Assembly: GCF_002734215.1 (NCBI RefSeq) | Contig: NZ_NSEB01000010.1 | Span: 62,001 to 126,000, forward strand | Reading direction: 5' to 3' | From: Fredinandcohnia onubensis | GTDB taxonomy: Bacteria > Bacillota > Bacilli > Bacillales > Bacillaceae_L | Length of the DNA: 64,000 bases | Part shown: positions 1 through 8,986 of the stretch, one piece after another | Layout: each line of letters begins with the position of its first letter | Numbering within the stretch: position 1 is the stretch's first letter | Position numbers and translations under genes: made by a program | Notes under the pieces: model-generated | Seen by the model: only the letters and a program-made list of their open reading frames with translations | Database searches by the model: none | Told to the model about the DNA's origin: nothing

Positions 1-66
1 GTAACTGGTATCTATACACCAATTAATAGTTATCCTCAGTTCATCTATGCGGATATTAAAAACTAG
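1..66 (+). CDS. C-terminal end of peptide ABC transporter substrate-binding protein (partial)
   Basis: An open frame enters from the left edge and ends at TAG 64-66, giving about 21 residues that finish with ADIKN. It directly precedes oppBCDF on the same strand. In Gram-positive opp operons that slot is held by the lipid-anchored peptide-binding protein (OppA/DppA class). Only this tail is visible, so the identity rests on position; the tail resembles the usual end of SBP_bac_5 proteins but is too short to prove it. Confidence 0.6.
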   Translation, partial: VTGIYTPINSYPQFIYADIKN

Positions 67-75
67 GTAACAGGT

Positions 76-118
76 AAAATCGAGGTATGCTAGAAATGTA
101 GCATACCCCGATTTTTCT
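76..118 (+). terminator. Stem-loop terminator between binding-protein gene and oppB
   Basis: A strong hairpin has arms ATCGAGGTATGCT and AGCATACCCCGAT (one G-G mismatch) around a short A-rich loop, followed by TTTTTCT. It lies between the binding-protein stop and oppB, with no obvious new promoter visible after it. Such hairpins commonly lower expression of the membrane and ATPase genes relative to the binding protein, by partial termination or by protecting the upstream mRNA end. Confidence 0.8.
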
Positions 119-175
119 ATAGTAGAAGAAGCTCTACTTAAAACGCTAGCAATCAAGGTTTTAGAGGGGGATAAC

Positions 176-1105
176 ATGCTTAAGTATATTGGAAAACGAA
201 TTGTCCTAGCGGTTGTAACCCTTTGGGTGATTGTCACACTAACTTTTATTCTCATGCACAGTATTCCAGGAAATCCATTTGCCCAAGAGGGAACCATGCC
301 TGAGGCAGTCTATAATAATCTACAAAGCTATTATAATTTGGACAAACCTTTACATGTTCAATATGGTCTTTATTTACTTTCTATTTTGCAGTTTGATTTC
401 GGACCTTCTTATAAATCTTCAACCTTAACAGTGAATGACTTAATCGTGAACGGCTTCCCAGTTTCATTACATTTAGGAACGCAGGCCTTGCTAATTGCGA
501 TTCCACTTGGCTTGCTTTTCGGAATCATTGCTGCCCTATATCGGAATAGGTGGCCTGATTACTCCTCTATGATTCTCGCAATCATTGGAATTTCTGTACC
601 AAACTTTATTCTTGCAACCTTTCTCATCAATTATTTGGCGGTTGAATTAAGATGGTTCCCTGTTGCAACCTGGAAATCATGGTCACATACCGTTTTGCCG
701 TCCCTGTCACTTGCGATGATGCCAATGGCCTTTATTGCACGGTTAATGAGGTCAAGCATGCTCGAAGTAATGAGTCAGGACTTTATTTTAACAGCTAAAG
801 CAAAAGGGCTTAAAAAAGGGTCGATCATTTTAAAGCATGCGATTCGAAATGCGATTTTGCCAGTCGTTACAATTGTTGGAATCTTGATTGCCAATATTGT
901 AACTGGAAGTTTTATTATTGAAAAAATATTTGGTATCCCGGGCATGGGAGAAATGTTTGTAACGAGTATTTTTAATCGAGATTACCCTGTTATTCTTGGC
1001 TCGACGATTTTTTATTCAGCCATCCTAATTCTTTTCATTCTGATTGTTGACATTGCCTATACGTGGATTGATCCGAGAATTAAGGTAACGGGGGAGAGTA
1101 AATGA
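176..1105 (+). CDS. oppB: Oligopeptide/dipeptide ABC transporter permease OppB
   Basis: 309-residue integral membrane permease of the DppB/OppB family, one of two subunits forming the peptide channel in the cytoplasmic membrane. The N-terminal KRIVLAVVTLWVIVTLTF segment is the family's typical first transmembrane helix. About six helices are apparent, and the cytoplasmic EAA loop (AKAKGLKKGSIILKHAIRNA, about residues 207-226) that contacts the ATPases is intact. The start ATG follows a good GAGGGGG site. Its last four bases overlap the start of oppC, so the two are translationally coupled. The substrate could be di- or oligopeptides, or nickel in some relatives; peptide is most likely from the gene set. 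Confidence 0.9.
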   Translation: MLKYIGKRIVLAVVTLWVIVTLTFILMHSIPGNPFAQEGTMPEAVYNNLQSYYNLDKPLHVQYGLYLLSILQFDFGPSYKSSTLTVNDLIVNGFPVSLHLGTQALLIAIPLGLLFGIIAALYRNRWPDYSSMILAIIGISVPNFILATFLINYLAVELRWFPVATWKSWSHTVLPSLSLAMMPMAFIARLMRSSMLEVMSQDFILTAKAKGLKKGSIILKHAIRNAILPVVTIVGILIANIVTGSFIIEKIFGIPGMGEMFVTSIFNRDYPVILGSTIFYSAILILFILIVDIAYTWIDPRIKVTGESK

Positions 1106-2031
1106 AAAATCAACCAAATCTAACGGAAGATATGTTTACACCAGTTGAACAGAAATATGCGGAAGCAGAGAAAATCGCAAGGCCCAGTATTTCCTATTGG
1201 CGAGATGTTTGGAATCGTCTAAAGGAAAATAAATTAGCGATGATAGGGCTCATAATCATTATCATCATCGGAGTCATGGCCATCATCGGCCCCCATTTAA
1301 ACGGATATACGTATTATGAGCAGGATTTTACCAAAAAGAACCTACGTCCGAATGCTGAGCATTGGTTCGGAACAGATGCATCTGGACGTGATTTGTTTAC
1401 ACGAGCATGGTATGGCGCGCGAATATCTTTATTTATCGGACTAATGGCTGCTCTAATTGATTTTGTAGCGGGGATTATTTACGGAGGTATCTCAGGTATT
1501 CGCGGTGGCAGAGTCGATAATATGATGATGAGAATCGCGGAAGTGCTTTATGCCATTCCCTACCTCCTAATGGTTATTTTAGTCATGATTGTCCTTGAAA
1601 GAGGCTTATGGGCAATTATTATTGCAATGTCCATAACGGGTTGGATACCAATGGCAAGGCTGGTCCGTGGGCAGGTGCTTCAACTCAAGGAATATGAATA
1701 TGTCCAGGCAGCAAATGCGATGGGAGCAAAAACCTCTTGGATATTAAGAAGACATATGATTCCAAATACGATGGGGCCAATATTAGTAAATGTGACATTG
1801 ACCGTCCCAACTGCAATATTTGCTGAAGCAACACTTAGCTTTTTAGGACTTGGGATTCCTGCTCCGAAGGCTAGTTGGGGTACGATGGCGAATGATGCAT
1901 TAGGTAGTATTTTAATCGGGAATTTCTATCAATTATTTTTCCCAGCTTTTCTCATCTCACTGACAATGTTCGCGTTTAATGTGTTCGGAGATGGATTAAG
2001 AGATGCACTCGATCCAAAATTGCGGAAATAG
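1102..2031 (+). CDS. oppC: Oligopeptide/dipeptide ABC transporter permease OppC
   Basis: 309-residue second permease subunit of the peptide importer. A hydrophilic N-terminal extension of about 45 residues with the OppC_N pattern (YWRDVWNRLKENKLA) precedes the first helix. The HWFGTDASGRDLFTR signature lies near residues 88-102 and the EAA loop (AANAMGAKTSWILRRHMIPN) near 201-220. The start ATG lies within the end of oppB in an ATGA overlap. It pairs with OppB as a heterodimer and docks OppD and OppF. Length and motifs are normal for the family. Confidence 0.9.
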   Translation: MKNQPNLTEDMFTPVEQKYAEAEKIARPSISYWRDVWNRLKENKLAMIGLIIIIIIGVMAIIGPHLNGYTYYEQDFTKKNLRPNAEHWFGTDASGRDLFTRAWYGARISLFIGLMAALIDFVAGIIYGGISGIRGGRVDNMMMRIAEVLYAIPYLLMVILVMIVLERGLWAIIIAMSITGWIPMARLVRGQVLQLKEYEYVQAANAMGAKTSWILRRHMIPNTMGPILVNVTLTVPTAIFAEATLSFLGLGIPAPKASWGTMANDALGSILIGNFYQLFFPAFLISLTMFAFNVFGDGLRDALDPKLRK

Positions 2032-2065
2032 ATTATCTGCATTGATTAGAAGAGGGGGAAAGTAG

Positions 2066-3064
2066 ATGGAAAACATACTAGAAATCAATGATTTGCATGT
2101 TTCGTTTGATACAAGTGCAGGGAAAGTAAAGGCAGTTAGAGGAGTTTCATTTTCAGTAGAAAAAGGGGAAGCAATTGCCATTGTTGGTGAATCGGGCTGT
2201 GGTAAAAGTGTGACAGCTAAATCAATCATGAAGCTTCTTCCAAGCCCACAAGCAAAAATCGAAAAGGGCTCTATTCTTTTAAATGGAGATAATTTAGTGC
2301 GAAAATCAGAAAAAGCAATGGAGAAAATTAGAGGAAATGAAGTAGGGATGATTTTTCAGGATCCTATGACATCGTTAAACCCTACGACTAGGATTGGGGT
2401 TCAAATTGCGGAGGGTATCATTCGTCATAGAAAGGTTTCAAAAAAGGAAGCACTTGAGTATGCCGTAAACATGCTTGAGGTGGTGGGCATTCCTCAACCT
2501 GAAAAGCGCATTCATCAATATCCACATGAATTTTCAGGTGGGATGAGACAGCGGGTGATGATTGCCATTGCCCTTGCCTGTCAGCCCAAACTTCTAATTG
2601 CTGATGAACCTACAACTGCATTGGATGTGACCATACAAGCACAAATTTTAAGGCTAATGAAGAAATTGCAAGAGCAAACCAATACTTCGATTATTTTAAT
2701 TACCCATGACCTTGGTGTTGTAGCGGAAATGTGCAGTAAGGTCGTTGTGATGTATGCAGGGGAAATTGTTGAAACAGGTAGTGTCGAGGAAATCTTTTCA
2801 AATCCGACTCATCCGTATACGAAAGGATTGTTAAAATCAGTACCTCGTCTTGATATGGATAAGCATGAAAAACTATCGACCATAACTGGAACGCCTCCAG
2901 ATTTACTCGACCCACCAAAGGGCTGCTCATTCTATCCAAGGTGTGAAATGGCAATGAAAGTTTGTGCTGAACATAAACCAGCTTTTGAAGGCGTTAGCCG
3001 AACACAGTACAGCTCATGCTGGTTAAATCATCCAATGGCTAAAAATCGTCTAAATCACGTTTAG
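2066..3064 (+). CDS. oppD: Peptide ABC transporter ATP-binding protein OppD
   Basis: 332-residue ATPase that powers peptide import with OppF. Walker A GESGCGKS is at residues 41-48, the Q-loop FQDPM and the signature FSGGMRQRV follow, and Walker B is LLIADEPTTALD. The C-terminal oligopeptide-HPY domain carries the cysteine pattern CSFYPRC..C..C that in related transporters binds an iron-sulfur cluster. A GAGGGGGAAAG site precedes the ATG. It lies 34 bases after oppC and 15 bases before oppF on the same strand, in one operon. Confidence 0.92.
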   Translation: MENILEINDLHVSFDTSAGKVKAVRGVSFSVEKGEAIAIVGESGCGKSVTAKSIMKLLPSPQAKIEKGSILLNGDNLVRKSEKAMEKIRGNEVGMIFQDPMTSLNPTTRIGVQIAEGIIRHRKVSKKEALEYAVNMLEVVGIPQPEKRIHQYPHEFSGGMRQRVMIAIALACQPKLLIADEPTTALDVTIQAQILRLMKKLQEQTNTSIILITHDLGVVAEMCSKVVVMYAGEIVETGSVEEIFSNPTHPYTKGLLKSVPRLDMDKHEKLSTITGTPPDLLDPPKGCSFYPRCEMAMKVCAEHKPAFEGVSRTQYSSCWLNHPMAKNRLNHV

Positions 3065-3079
3065 GGGGGAGGTAAGAAA

Positions 3080-4036
3080 GTGGTTGAGAAATCAAACGCA
3101 TTACTTGAAATAAAAAATGTAAAGAAATACTTTTCAATCCACAAGAAGCCGTTAAAGGCAGTTAATGATTTGAATTTAATCATAAATAAAGGGGAAACAG
3201 TTGGACTAGTAGGGGAAAGTGGCTGTGGAAAATCAACAGCAGGAAAAACGATTATTCGTTTATTTGAACCAACAGCAGGTGAAGTCCTGTTTGAAGGGAA
3301 AAACATTTATCAGTTTAATTCAAGACAAATGAAGGAGTTTCGCAAAGATGTTCAAATTATTTTTCAGGACCCCTATGCATCCTTAAATCCAAGAATGAAA
3401 ATTGAGGATATTATTGCGGAACCACTTGATATCCACGGTCTTGCTAAAGGTAAAAAAAGAAAAGAACGTGTGAAGGAACTTTTAGAATTGGTAGGTCTTC
3501 GTCCAGAGCATGTTAATCGATTTCCCCATGAGTTTAGCGGGGGACAAAGACAGCGAATTGGAATTGCCAGGGCCCTGGCTCTAAATCCCAAATTTATTGT
3601 GTGTGATGAACCAATTTCAGCATTAGATGTATCAATTCAGGCGCAAATAGTTAATCTGTTAAAGAGTTTACAGGAAAAAATGGATTTAACCTATTTATTT
3701 ATTGCCCATGATTTATCTATGGTCAAATATATTTCAGATCGTATTCTTGTGATGTATTTAGGAAATATGGTTGAGTTTACGGATAGTGAGTCGCTTTATG
3801 ACGAACCACTCCATCCATACACAAAAGCTTTGTTATCCGCTGTGCCAATTCCTGATCCGGTAGTGAAACGTGAACGAATTGTGCTCGAAGGAGAAGTACC
3901 CAGTCCATTATCTCCACCATCTGGTTGTGTGTTTCGAACAAGATGTCAATATGCAATGGAAAGATGTTCAACTGAAGTTCCACAGTGGAAGGAAGTTAAG
4001 CCATCTCATTTCACAGCCTGTCATCTTTATGATTAA
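3080..4036 (+). CDS. oppF: Peptide ABC transporter ATP-binding protein OppF
   Basis: 318-residue second ATPase of the importer. Walker A GESGCGKST is at about 45-53, signature FSGGQRQRI, Walker B FIVCDEPISALD, and the H-loop IAHDLSMV. The C-terminal HPY domain has CVFRTRCQYAMERC. The start is GTG, chosen because GGGGGGAGGTAAGAAA lies just upstream and the MVEKSNALLEIKNVKKYF N-terminus suits the family. It is the last gene of the operon; a new SigA-type promoter begins right after its stop. No clear intrinsic terminator separates it from the ydjO leader. Confidence 0.92.
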   Translation: MVEKSNALLEIKNVKKYFSIHKKPLKAVNDLNLIINKGETVGLVGESGCGKSTAGKTIIRLFEPTAGEVLFEGKNIYQFNSRQMKEFRKDVQIIFQDPYASLNPRMKIEDIIAEPLDIHGLAKGKKRKERVKELLELVGLRPEHVNRFPHEFSGGQRQRIGIARALALNPKFIVCDEPISALDVSIQAQIVNLLKSLQEKMDLTYLFIAHDLSMVKYISDRILVMYLGNMVEFTDSESLYDEPLHPYTKALLSAVPIPDPVVKRERIVLEGEVPSPLSPPSGCVFRTRCQYAMERCSTEVPQWKEVKPSHFTACHLYD

Positions 4037-4045
4037 TACGTACGT

Positions 4046-4075
4046 TTTACAAATATAGGTAGAAAGTGGTATAAT
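4046..4075 (+). promoter_or_regulatory. SigA-type promoter of the ydjO leader transcript
   Basis: TTTACA (4046-4051), an 18-bp spacer and a perfect TATAAT (4070-4075). Transcription would begin near 4082, about 205 bases before the ydjO start codon, which makes the structured leader below part of the transcript. Confidence 0.7.
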
Positions 4076-4093
4076 ATTTACTAACTAAGTTAA

Positions 4094-4230
4094 ATTAATA
4101 GTAATGCTTATTATAAGGAGTTTCTCAAGGAAGCTTCGCGTTAACAAAAAGCCCTAAAGCCAAAGTTAGCCGTAGTGGCGCTATCCAGTTTATAAGCGCA
4201 CAAAGAACACTTTTTATAATAAGTTTTTTT
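4094..4230 (+). ncRNA. Structured leader or small RNA upstream of ydjO (unrecognised)
   Basis: A perfect 10-bp closing stem, CTTATTATAA (4107-4116) with TTATAATAAG (4214-4223), encloses about 97 bases and is followed by seven T. The interior has more GC than its flanks and further short helices (for example TAGCC with GGCGCTA around 4168-4184, and a GAAGCTTC palindrome near 4130). With the promoter at 4046 this predicts a terminated RNA of roughly 140-150 nt, or a long 5' leader of ydjO with a terminator-like end. I do not recognise it as 6S, SRP, tmRNA or a standard riboswitch class. Because ydjO is a cold-inducible family, temperature-dependent folding is a reasonable but untested idea. Confidence 0.45.
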
Positions 4231-4288
4231 ATTTTAACAATACTTTGCAATAAGTTTCGTGCCAACCAAAACAAAGGAGATGATTTGA

Positions 4289-4495
4289 ATGGCTTTTGGA
4301 AGAAGACCAGTCGAAGAAATTGTTACTGAGGAAACAAAGGTGTGGGAATGCACAGCTGAGGAATGTAATGGATGGGTACGAGATAATTTTAAGAGCACAC
4401 AAGAGCCAACTTGTCCATTATGTGGAGCTGAGATGGAGACAAATACAAGATTATTACAGGTTGTCAACAACCATAATAAAAGCTTTTTAGCATAA
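4289..4495 (+). CDS. ydjO: Cold-inducible YdjO-family zinc-ribbon-like protein
   Basis: 68-residue protein matching the YdjO family, which is cold-inducible in B. subtilis; its molecular role is unknown. Visible features are a WECTAEEC pair of cysteines and a CPLCGAEM knuckle, spaced like a small zinc ribbon. AAAGGAGATGA precedes the ATG. It stands between the structured leader and a cold-shock protein gene, which suggests a joint cold or stress role. An alternative frame over the same bases is a shadow without a family match. Confidence 0.82.
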   Translation: MAFGRRPVEEIVTEETKVWECTAEECNGWVRDNFKSTQEPTCPLCGAEMETNTRLLQVVNNHNKSFLA

Positions 4496-4626
4496 AAATT
4501 TTATCTGTTTCCTCCACCAAAAAATAGAAAATAATTTTTTAGTTATAAAATGTTTTTTCTATGGACATAATAATTCATGCATTACCTTGCAACAACTTTA
4601 GTTGCATTACATAGGAGGAAACAATA

Positions 4627-4827
4627 ATGGCACAAGGAAAAGTAAAATGGTTTAACAGTGAAAAAGGCTTTGGATTTATCGAAGTTGAAGGTGGAGACGA
4701 TGTATTCGTACATTTTTCAGCAATCCAAGGTGACGGGTTCAAAACGTTAGAAGAAGGTCAAGATGTTACGTTCGATATCGAAGAAGGTAGCCGTGGACCA
4801 CAAGCTGCTAATGTTCAAAAAGCATAA
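4627..4827 (+). CDS. Cold-shock protein (CspA/CspB family)
   Basis: 66-residue single-domain RNA chaperone that binds single-stranded RNA and DNA. RNP1 (KGFGFIEV) and RNP2 (VFVHF) are both intact and the length is exactly that of the family. An AGGAGG site precedes the ATG, and a small hairpin (TGCAAC/GTTGCA, 4588-4606) sits just before that site. A second copy lies at 36047-36247 on the opposite strand. Which of the paralogues cspB, cspC or cspD it matches cannot be decided by eye. Confidence 0.93.
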   Translation: MAQGKVKWFNSEKGFGFIEVEGGDDVFVHFSAIQGDGFKTLEEGQDVTFDIEEGSRGPQAANVQKA

Positions 4828-4848
4828 TGAACCAATTATAAACCGTTC

Positions 4849-4880
4849 AAAACAGATTCTTTTATAGAATCTGTTTTTTT
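4849..4880 (+). terminator. Terminator of the cold-shock gene
   Basis: Inverted repeat AACAGATTCT / AGAATCTGTT followed by a run of eight T, 21 bases after the csp stop codon. Confidence 0.85.
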
Positions 4881-4905
4881 TGTTGTTAAGAATCCACTAA
4901 AATTG

Positions 4906-4936
4906 AAAAAACCCCTAACTAATGTTAGGGGAGAAA
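4906..4936 (-). terminator. Terminator of the minus-strand MFS gene
   Basis: On the minus strand CCCCTAACATTAGTTAGGGG is followed by a T tract. It abuts the stop of the efflux gene at 4938. Confidence 0.8.
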
Positions 4937-4937
4937 A

Positions 4938-6443
4938 TTAATTTGTAGCGGCTTTAACTGGTTTTGCAGTTTCAGACCCATAAACGGCCTTGCTGCTAAC
5001 ATCTACTCGTTTAATAAACATGGCTAAGATTAAAGCAACTATATTAATACCCAACGCTACTAGGAAGGAATAATTAATTCCTGCAAGTAAAGCTTGTTGA
5101 CCTATTAGAGCTTGAGTGCTTTCAGTTAATGTGGTTGGATCCACATTAGCTATGAGACTCTCGCCTTCTGATTTGGCCACGCTATTCATTATAGTTACCA
5201 ATACGGCTGTACCAATTGAACCAGATACTTGTTGTGCTGTATTATTGATAGCTGTTCCATGTGGATAAAAACGTGCAGGCAATTGATTCAATCCATTTGT
5301 CATAATCGGCATCATGACCATTGACATTCCAAACATACGAAGAGTGTATGTTGTGATGATATAAGCGTATGAAGAATCAATTTGCAGTTGTGATAATAAA
5401 TAGGTTGATACTGCTGTAACTACTAACCCACATATGGAAAGAAGACGTGGGCCGAACTTGTCAAATAATTTTCCTGTAATCGGGGACATAATACCCATAA
5501 CAATTGCTCCGGGTAACATCATTAAACCAGATTCAAATGGAGAAATTCCACGAACACTTTGTACATATGCCGGTGTTAAAATCATTCCAGAGAACATCGC
5601 TACCGCGTTTACCATGGAGATGATTGAAGCTAGTGCGAACATTGGATATTTATATGCTCGTAAATCAAGAATGGGTTCATCTATTTTTAGTTGGCGTAAG
5701 ATAAAGATAATAAGTGCTATCCCACCAATAACTAATGATGTAACAACAAGAGTATCGCTCCATCCGTCACTGCTTGCAGAGCTGAATCCATATAATAAGC
5801 CCCCAAAACCAATTGTCGAAAGAATAACCGAAAGATGGTCAATTGTAGCATTTTTGTTTACTTCCATCACATTTTTGGATTTCCAAACTGCAAGTACTAA
5901 GCTGATGACTGCAAGAGGTAAAATCATTTCAAACAGTACTCGCCAATCGTAGTGTTCTACAATATATCCTGATAATGTAGGTCCGATTGCAGGTGCAGTT
6001 ATCATAACCAATCCAAAAACGCCCATTGCCGTACCGCGCTTTTCTACTGGAAAACTAACAAGCATGATGTTCATTAATAATGGTCCCATAACTGAAGATC
6101 CTGCTGCTTGAACCATTCGACCAGAAAGTAATACTCCAAAATTTGGTGCAAATGCTGCCATAGCCGTACCAAGTGCAAAAATGATCATTGATGTAATAAA
6201 TAAGCTACGGTTTGAAAAACGTGTGATTAAATATGCTGAAGCAGGAATTAATACACCGCTAACCAACATATATCCAGTTGCAAGCCATTGTACAGTAGAA
6301 TAATTTTCGATTTTTAAATCAATCATAATGGATGGTAATGCAACATTTAATAATGAATTATTTAAAAAAGAAACAAACGCCCCAATAAATAATACAGCTA
6401 ACATTAAATAAGGTGGTTTTTTTTGTTGTAAAGTAGACTCCAT
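4938..6443 (-). CDS. DHA2-family multidrug efflux MFS transporter (EmrB/QacA type)
   Basis: 501-residue membrane protein with about 14 hydrophobic segments, the 14-helix drug:H+ antiporter layout. The N-terminus (FVSFLNNSLLNVALPSIMIDL) and the motif-C-like stretch MGVFGLVMITAPAIGPTLSGY are typical of EmrB/LmrB exporters. It should expel hydrophobic drugs or metabolites using the proton gradient; the substrate cannot be read from sequence. It is divergent from the TetR gene at 6597, and two similar palindromes lie in the shared promoter region, so repression by that TetR is likely. Start ATG follows GAGGGGAAG on the minus strand. Confidence 0.9.
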   Translation of the reverse strand: MESTLQQKKPPYLMLAVLFIGAFVSFLNNSLLNVALPSIMIDLKIENYSTVQWLATGYMLVSGVLIPASAYLITRFSNRSLFITSMIIFALGTAMAAFAPNFGVLLSGRMVQAAGSSVMGPLLMNIMLVSFPVEKRGTAMGVFGLVMITAPAIGPTLSGYIVEHYDWRVLFEMILPLAVISLVLAVWKSKNVMEVNKNATIDHLSVILSTIGFGGLLYGFSSASSDGWSDTLVVTSLVIGGIALIIFILRQLKIDEPILDLRAYKYPMFALASIISMVNAVAMFSGMILTPAYVQSVRGISPFESGLMMLPGAIVMGIMSPITGKLFDKFGPRLLSICGLVVTAVSTYLLSQLQIDSSYAYIITTYTLRMFGMSMVMMPIMTNGLNQLPARFYPHGTAINNTAQQVSGSIGTAVLVTIMNSVAKSEGESLIANVDPTTLTESTQALIGQQALLAGINYSFLVALGINIVALILAMFIKRVDVSSKAVYGSETAKPVKAATN

Positions 6444-6465
6444 TCATCTTCCCCTCGATTCGTTC

Positions 6466-6566
6466 GTAAAATATTTACTTGATGATTTTATACCATCAGT
6501 TCAATTTGTGCAATATATTTATACTTAAGGTATAATATGCTAGTAGTAGTAAATAAAATGTTTACT
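6466..6566. promoter_or_regulatory. Divergent MFS/TetR control region with two candidate operators
   Basis: Two related palindromes flank the region: GTAAAATATTTAC (6466-6478) and AGTAAATAAAATGTTTACT (6548-6566). Both continue as TTTACTTG. A TATAAT at 6531-6536 serves the TetR side, and a TATAAA-like box lies before the MFS gene on the other strand. Position over both start sites suits autoregulation plus pump repression. Confidence 0.6.
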
Positions 6567-6596
6567 TGGAATATACAGGAAACGGTTGGAGGATGT

Positions 6597-7469
6597 ATGA
6601 ATAAACGTAGGAGAAAAGTGGCTGACGTGGCTTTGAAATTATTTGTAGAGAAAGGATTTCAACAAACCTCGATACAAGATATCATTGAACAAGCCAATAT
6701 TTCAAAAGGTACATTTTATAATTATTTCTCGAATAAAAATGACTGTATTGCAGAAATATTAGAAGGGTTGCGTTACGACGCTAGCCAAATTCGTATGGAA
6801 TTACAGGTTGGCAAAGATGAAACGGACCGCTTTGTTTTAGTTGAACAAATTTCAATCCTAACCAAATTAAATAGAGAGCGTAACCTTAATACTATTTTTG
6901 AGGCGATTTTAAATTCAAATGAAGTAGAACTCAAAAAACTTGTGATGCATCACCGGATTCATGAATTGGAATGGCTAGCTGGCCGATTTGTTGATGTATA
7001 TGGGGATGAAATAAGGCCATATGCGTTTGAACTTTCGATTCTTTTTTATGGGATGATGCATTATATCTCATTTACAATGAAGATTACGAATAGTACACAA
7101 CCAATGCACAAGACGGTTGAGGTGCTGTTAACTTATTTGGAGGCAATCATCCCGATTATGGTCAAAAATGGTAGTACTTTGCTTGATTCGTCGTCTCTTC
7201 ATTTTTTACAAGCGAGAATTGATCGAAAGGTACTAAACCTACAGGAACTTTTGGATTTAGCAAAGAATATAGAGAAGGACGCAACTTTTACAACAGACCA
7301 GCGAGATTTATATGATACGATTGTGTCAGAATTACAGCGGGAGCGGATTCGAAAAAGTGTGCTTCAGCCATTGATAAAACCATTTCAATTGTCTTTCGTA
7401 CAAACGGAAATTGAACATGAAGTAAATACTTTTACAAATTTTCTTTGGTATTACTTAAGGATGCATTAA
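6597..7469 (+). CDS. TetR/AcrR-family regulator, probable repressor of the adjacent efflux pump
   Basis: 290-residue regulator when started at ATG 6597 (GGAGG at 6588-6592); an upstream in-frame ATG at 6537 would overlap the promoter and adds non-conserved residues. The N-terminal helix-turn-helix is clear: [18 protein letters not shown], then [13 protein letters not shown]. The ligand-binding part is longer than the usual 190-200 residues, with an extra C-terminal region of about 90 residues beyond the standard TetR fold. It is divergent from the MFS gene, the classic layout for a drug-responsive repressor. Confidence 0.85.
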   Translation: MNKRRRKVADVALKLFVEKGFQQTSIQDIIEQANISKGTFYNYFSNKNDCIAEILEGLRYDASQIRMELQVGKDETDRFVLVEQISILTKLNRERNLNTIFEAILNSNEVELKKLVMHHRIHELEWLAGRFVDVYGDEIRPYAFELSILFYGMMHYISFTMKITNSTQPMHKTVEVLLTYLEAIIPIMVKNGSTLLDSSSLHFLQARIDRKVLNLQELLDLAKNIEKDATFTTDQRDLYDTIVSELQRERIRKSVLQPLIKPFQLSFVQTEIEHEVNTFTNFLWYYLRMH

Positions 7470-7485
7470 TAAAAAACACAAAGGG

Positions 7486-8952
7486 GTGTTCGAGATTACA
7501 AAAAATAAAATGGGCTGGAATTTTGACAATAGTTATGTACGTTTACCAAAGGATTTGTATTCAAAAACAGATCCTACTCCTGTAAATGAACAAGAACTAG
7601 TGATCTTAAACAAGTATTTAGCCGACTTCCTTGGGTTAGATGTAGAGGCTTTGCAGAAAGATGGGGTTGAGGTCTTTGCTGGGAATAAGATTCCCGAGGG
7701 GGCTGAACCTATTGCGCAAAGCTATGCTGGTCATCAATTTGGTCATTTTACAATGCTTGGAGATGGCCGTGCTGTGTTGCTCGGTGAACAGATGACTCCA
7801 GATGGGAAACGATTTGATATTCAGTTAAAAGGTGCAGGTCGTACACCTTATTCACGCGGTGGTGATGGTCGTGCTGCAATTGGTCCAATGCTTCGTGAAT
7901 ATATTATAAGTGAAGCGATGCATGGATTAGGGATTCCCACTACCCGAAGCTTAGCAGTAGTTACGACAGGAGAACCGGTTTATCGAGAGACAGTTCTACC
8001 TGGTGCGATTCTTACACGCGTGGCCTCGAGCCATATTCGTGTTGGTACGTTTCAATTTATTGCAGGACTTGGGAAAATCGAAGAACTCAGATTGTTAGCA
8101 GATTATACGATAGAACGACATTATCCTGAGATTAAAGATGAGGAAAACCGGTATCTTGCTTTACTACGCGAGATGATTAATCGCCAAGCTGCTTTGATTT
8201 CAAAATGGCAATTGGTCGGTTTTATTCATGGGGTTATGAACACTGATAATATGACGATAAGTGGGGAAAGCATCGATTATGGACCATGTGCATTTATGGA
8301 TACCTATGATCCAGCCACTGTTTTTAGTTCAATCGACACGGGCGGTCGTTATGCCTATGGTAAACAACCATATATCGGTGGTTGGAATTTAGCCAGATTT
8401 GCAGAAAGCTTATTGCCTATATTAGATGAAAATGAAGAAAAGGCACTTCAATTAGCGCAGGATGAAATGTCAAAATACATCGGGATTTATGAAGAAAATT
8501 GGTTGAACGGGATGAGAGCAAAGCTTGGCCTGTTCAATGAAGAAGCCGAAGATAAGGGTCTTATTGAAAATCTATTGGAACTGATGAATTCAAACCAACT
8601 AGATTACACGAATACATTTGTAGCGTTAACCTTCGATAAACTTGATAGCATTGAGATATGTAACACAGAGAAATTTAAAAGCTGGCAACAAAAGTGGGAG
8701 GAAAGACAATCTAGACAAGGTAAATCAGAGGCTGAGATAAAAGAATTAATGAAAACATCGAATCCAGCTGTCATACCACGAAACTACCGTGTTGAAGAAG
8801 CGTTGGAAGCAGCTGCAGAAGGTGATTATCATGTCATGGGTAAACTGTTAAAGGCATTAAAAAATCCATTTGCGCACTCCCCGGACCAAGCTGAATACGC
8901 AAAACCACCTGAGCAAACAAACAGGCCATATCAAACATTTTGTGGAACTTGA
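7486..8952 (+). CDS. selO: SelO-family protein adenylyltransferase (pseudokinase)
   Basis: About 488 residues of the SelO/YdiU family, which transfers AMP from ATP to protein hydroxyl side chains. The conserved blocks are visible: [28 protein letters not shown], the [19 protein letters not shown] helix, the catalytic [12 protein letters not shown] and DYGPCAFMD stretches, and the C-terminal YQTFCGT tail with the conserved cysteine. The start is unclear. GTG 7486 is given, but the AAAGGGGTG site at 7480-7488 lies on top of it and would better serve an ATT codon at 7495; ATG 7510 lacks a site at normal distance. The body of the protein is unaffected. It is not coupled to a partner gene. Confidence 0.9.
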   Translation: MFEITKNKMGWNFDNSYVRLPKDLYSKTDPTPVNEQELVILNKYLADFLGLDVEALQKDGVEVFAGNKIPEGAEPIAQSYAGHQFGHFTMLGDGRAVLLGEQMTPDGKRFDIQLKGAGRTPYSRGGDGRAAIGPMLREYIISEAMHGLGIPTTRSLAVVTTGEPVYRETVLPGAILTRVASSHIRVGTFQFIAGLGKIEELRLLADYTIERHYPEIKDEENRYLALLREMINRQAALISKWQLVGFIHGVMNTDNMTISGESIDYGPCAFMDTYDPATVFSSIDTGGRYAYGKQPYIGGWNLARFAESLLPILDENEEKALQLAQDEMSKYIGIYEENWLNGMRAKLGLFNEEAEDKGLIENLLELMNSNQLDYTNTFVALTFDKLDSIEICNTEKFKSWQQKWEERQSRQGKSEAEIKELMKTSNPAVIPRNYRVEEALEAAAEGDYHVMGKLLKALKNPFAHSPDQAEYAKPPEQTNRPYQTFCGT

Positions 8953-8955
8953 TAT

Positions 8956-8986
8956 AAAAAGCACCCCTATTTAGGTGTGCTTTTTT
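8956..8986 (+). terminator. Terminator of selO
   Basis: AAAAAGCACCCC TATTT AGGTGTGC TTTTTT, just after the selO stop. Confidence 0.85.

Noticed and set aside
5434-5952. 172-codon plus-strand frame
   Set aside because: Antisense shadow of the MFS transporter gene, which has clear membrane helices and family motifs.
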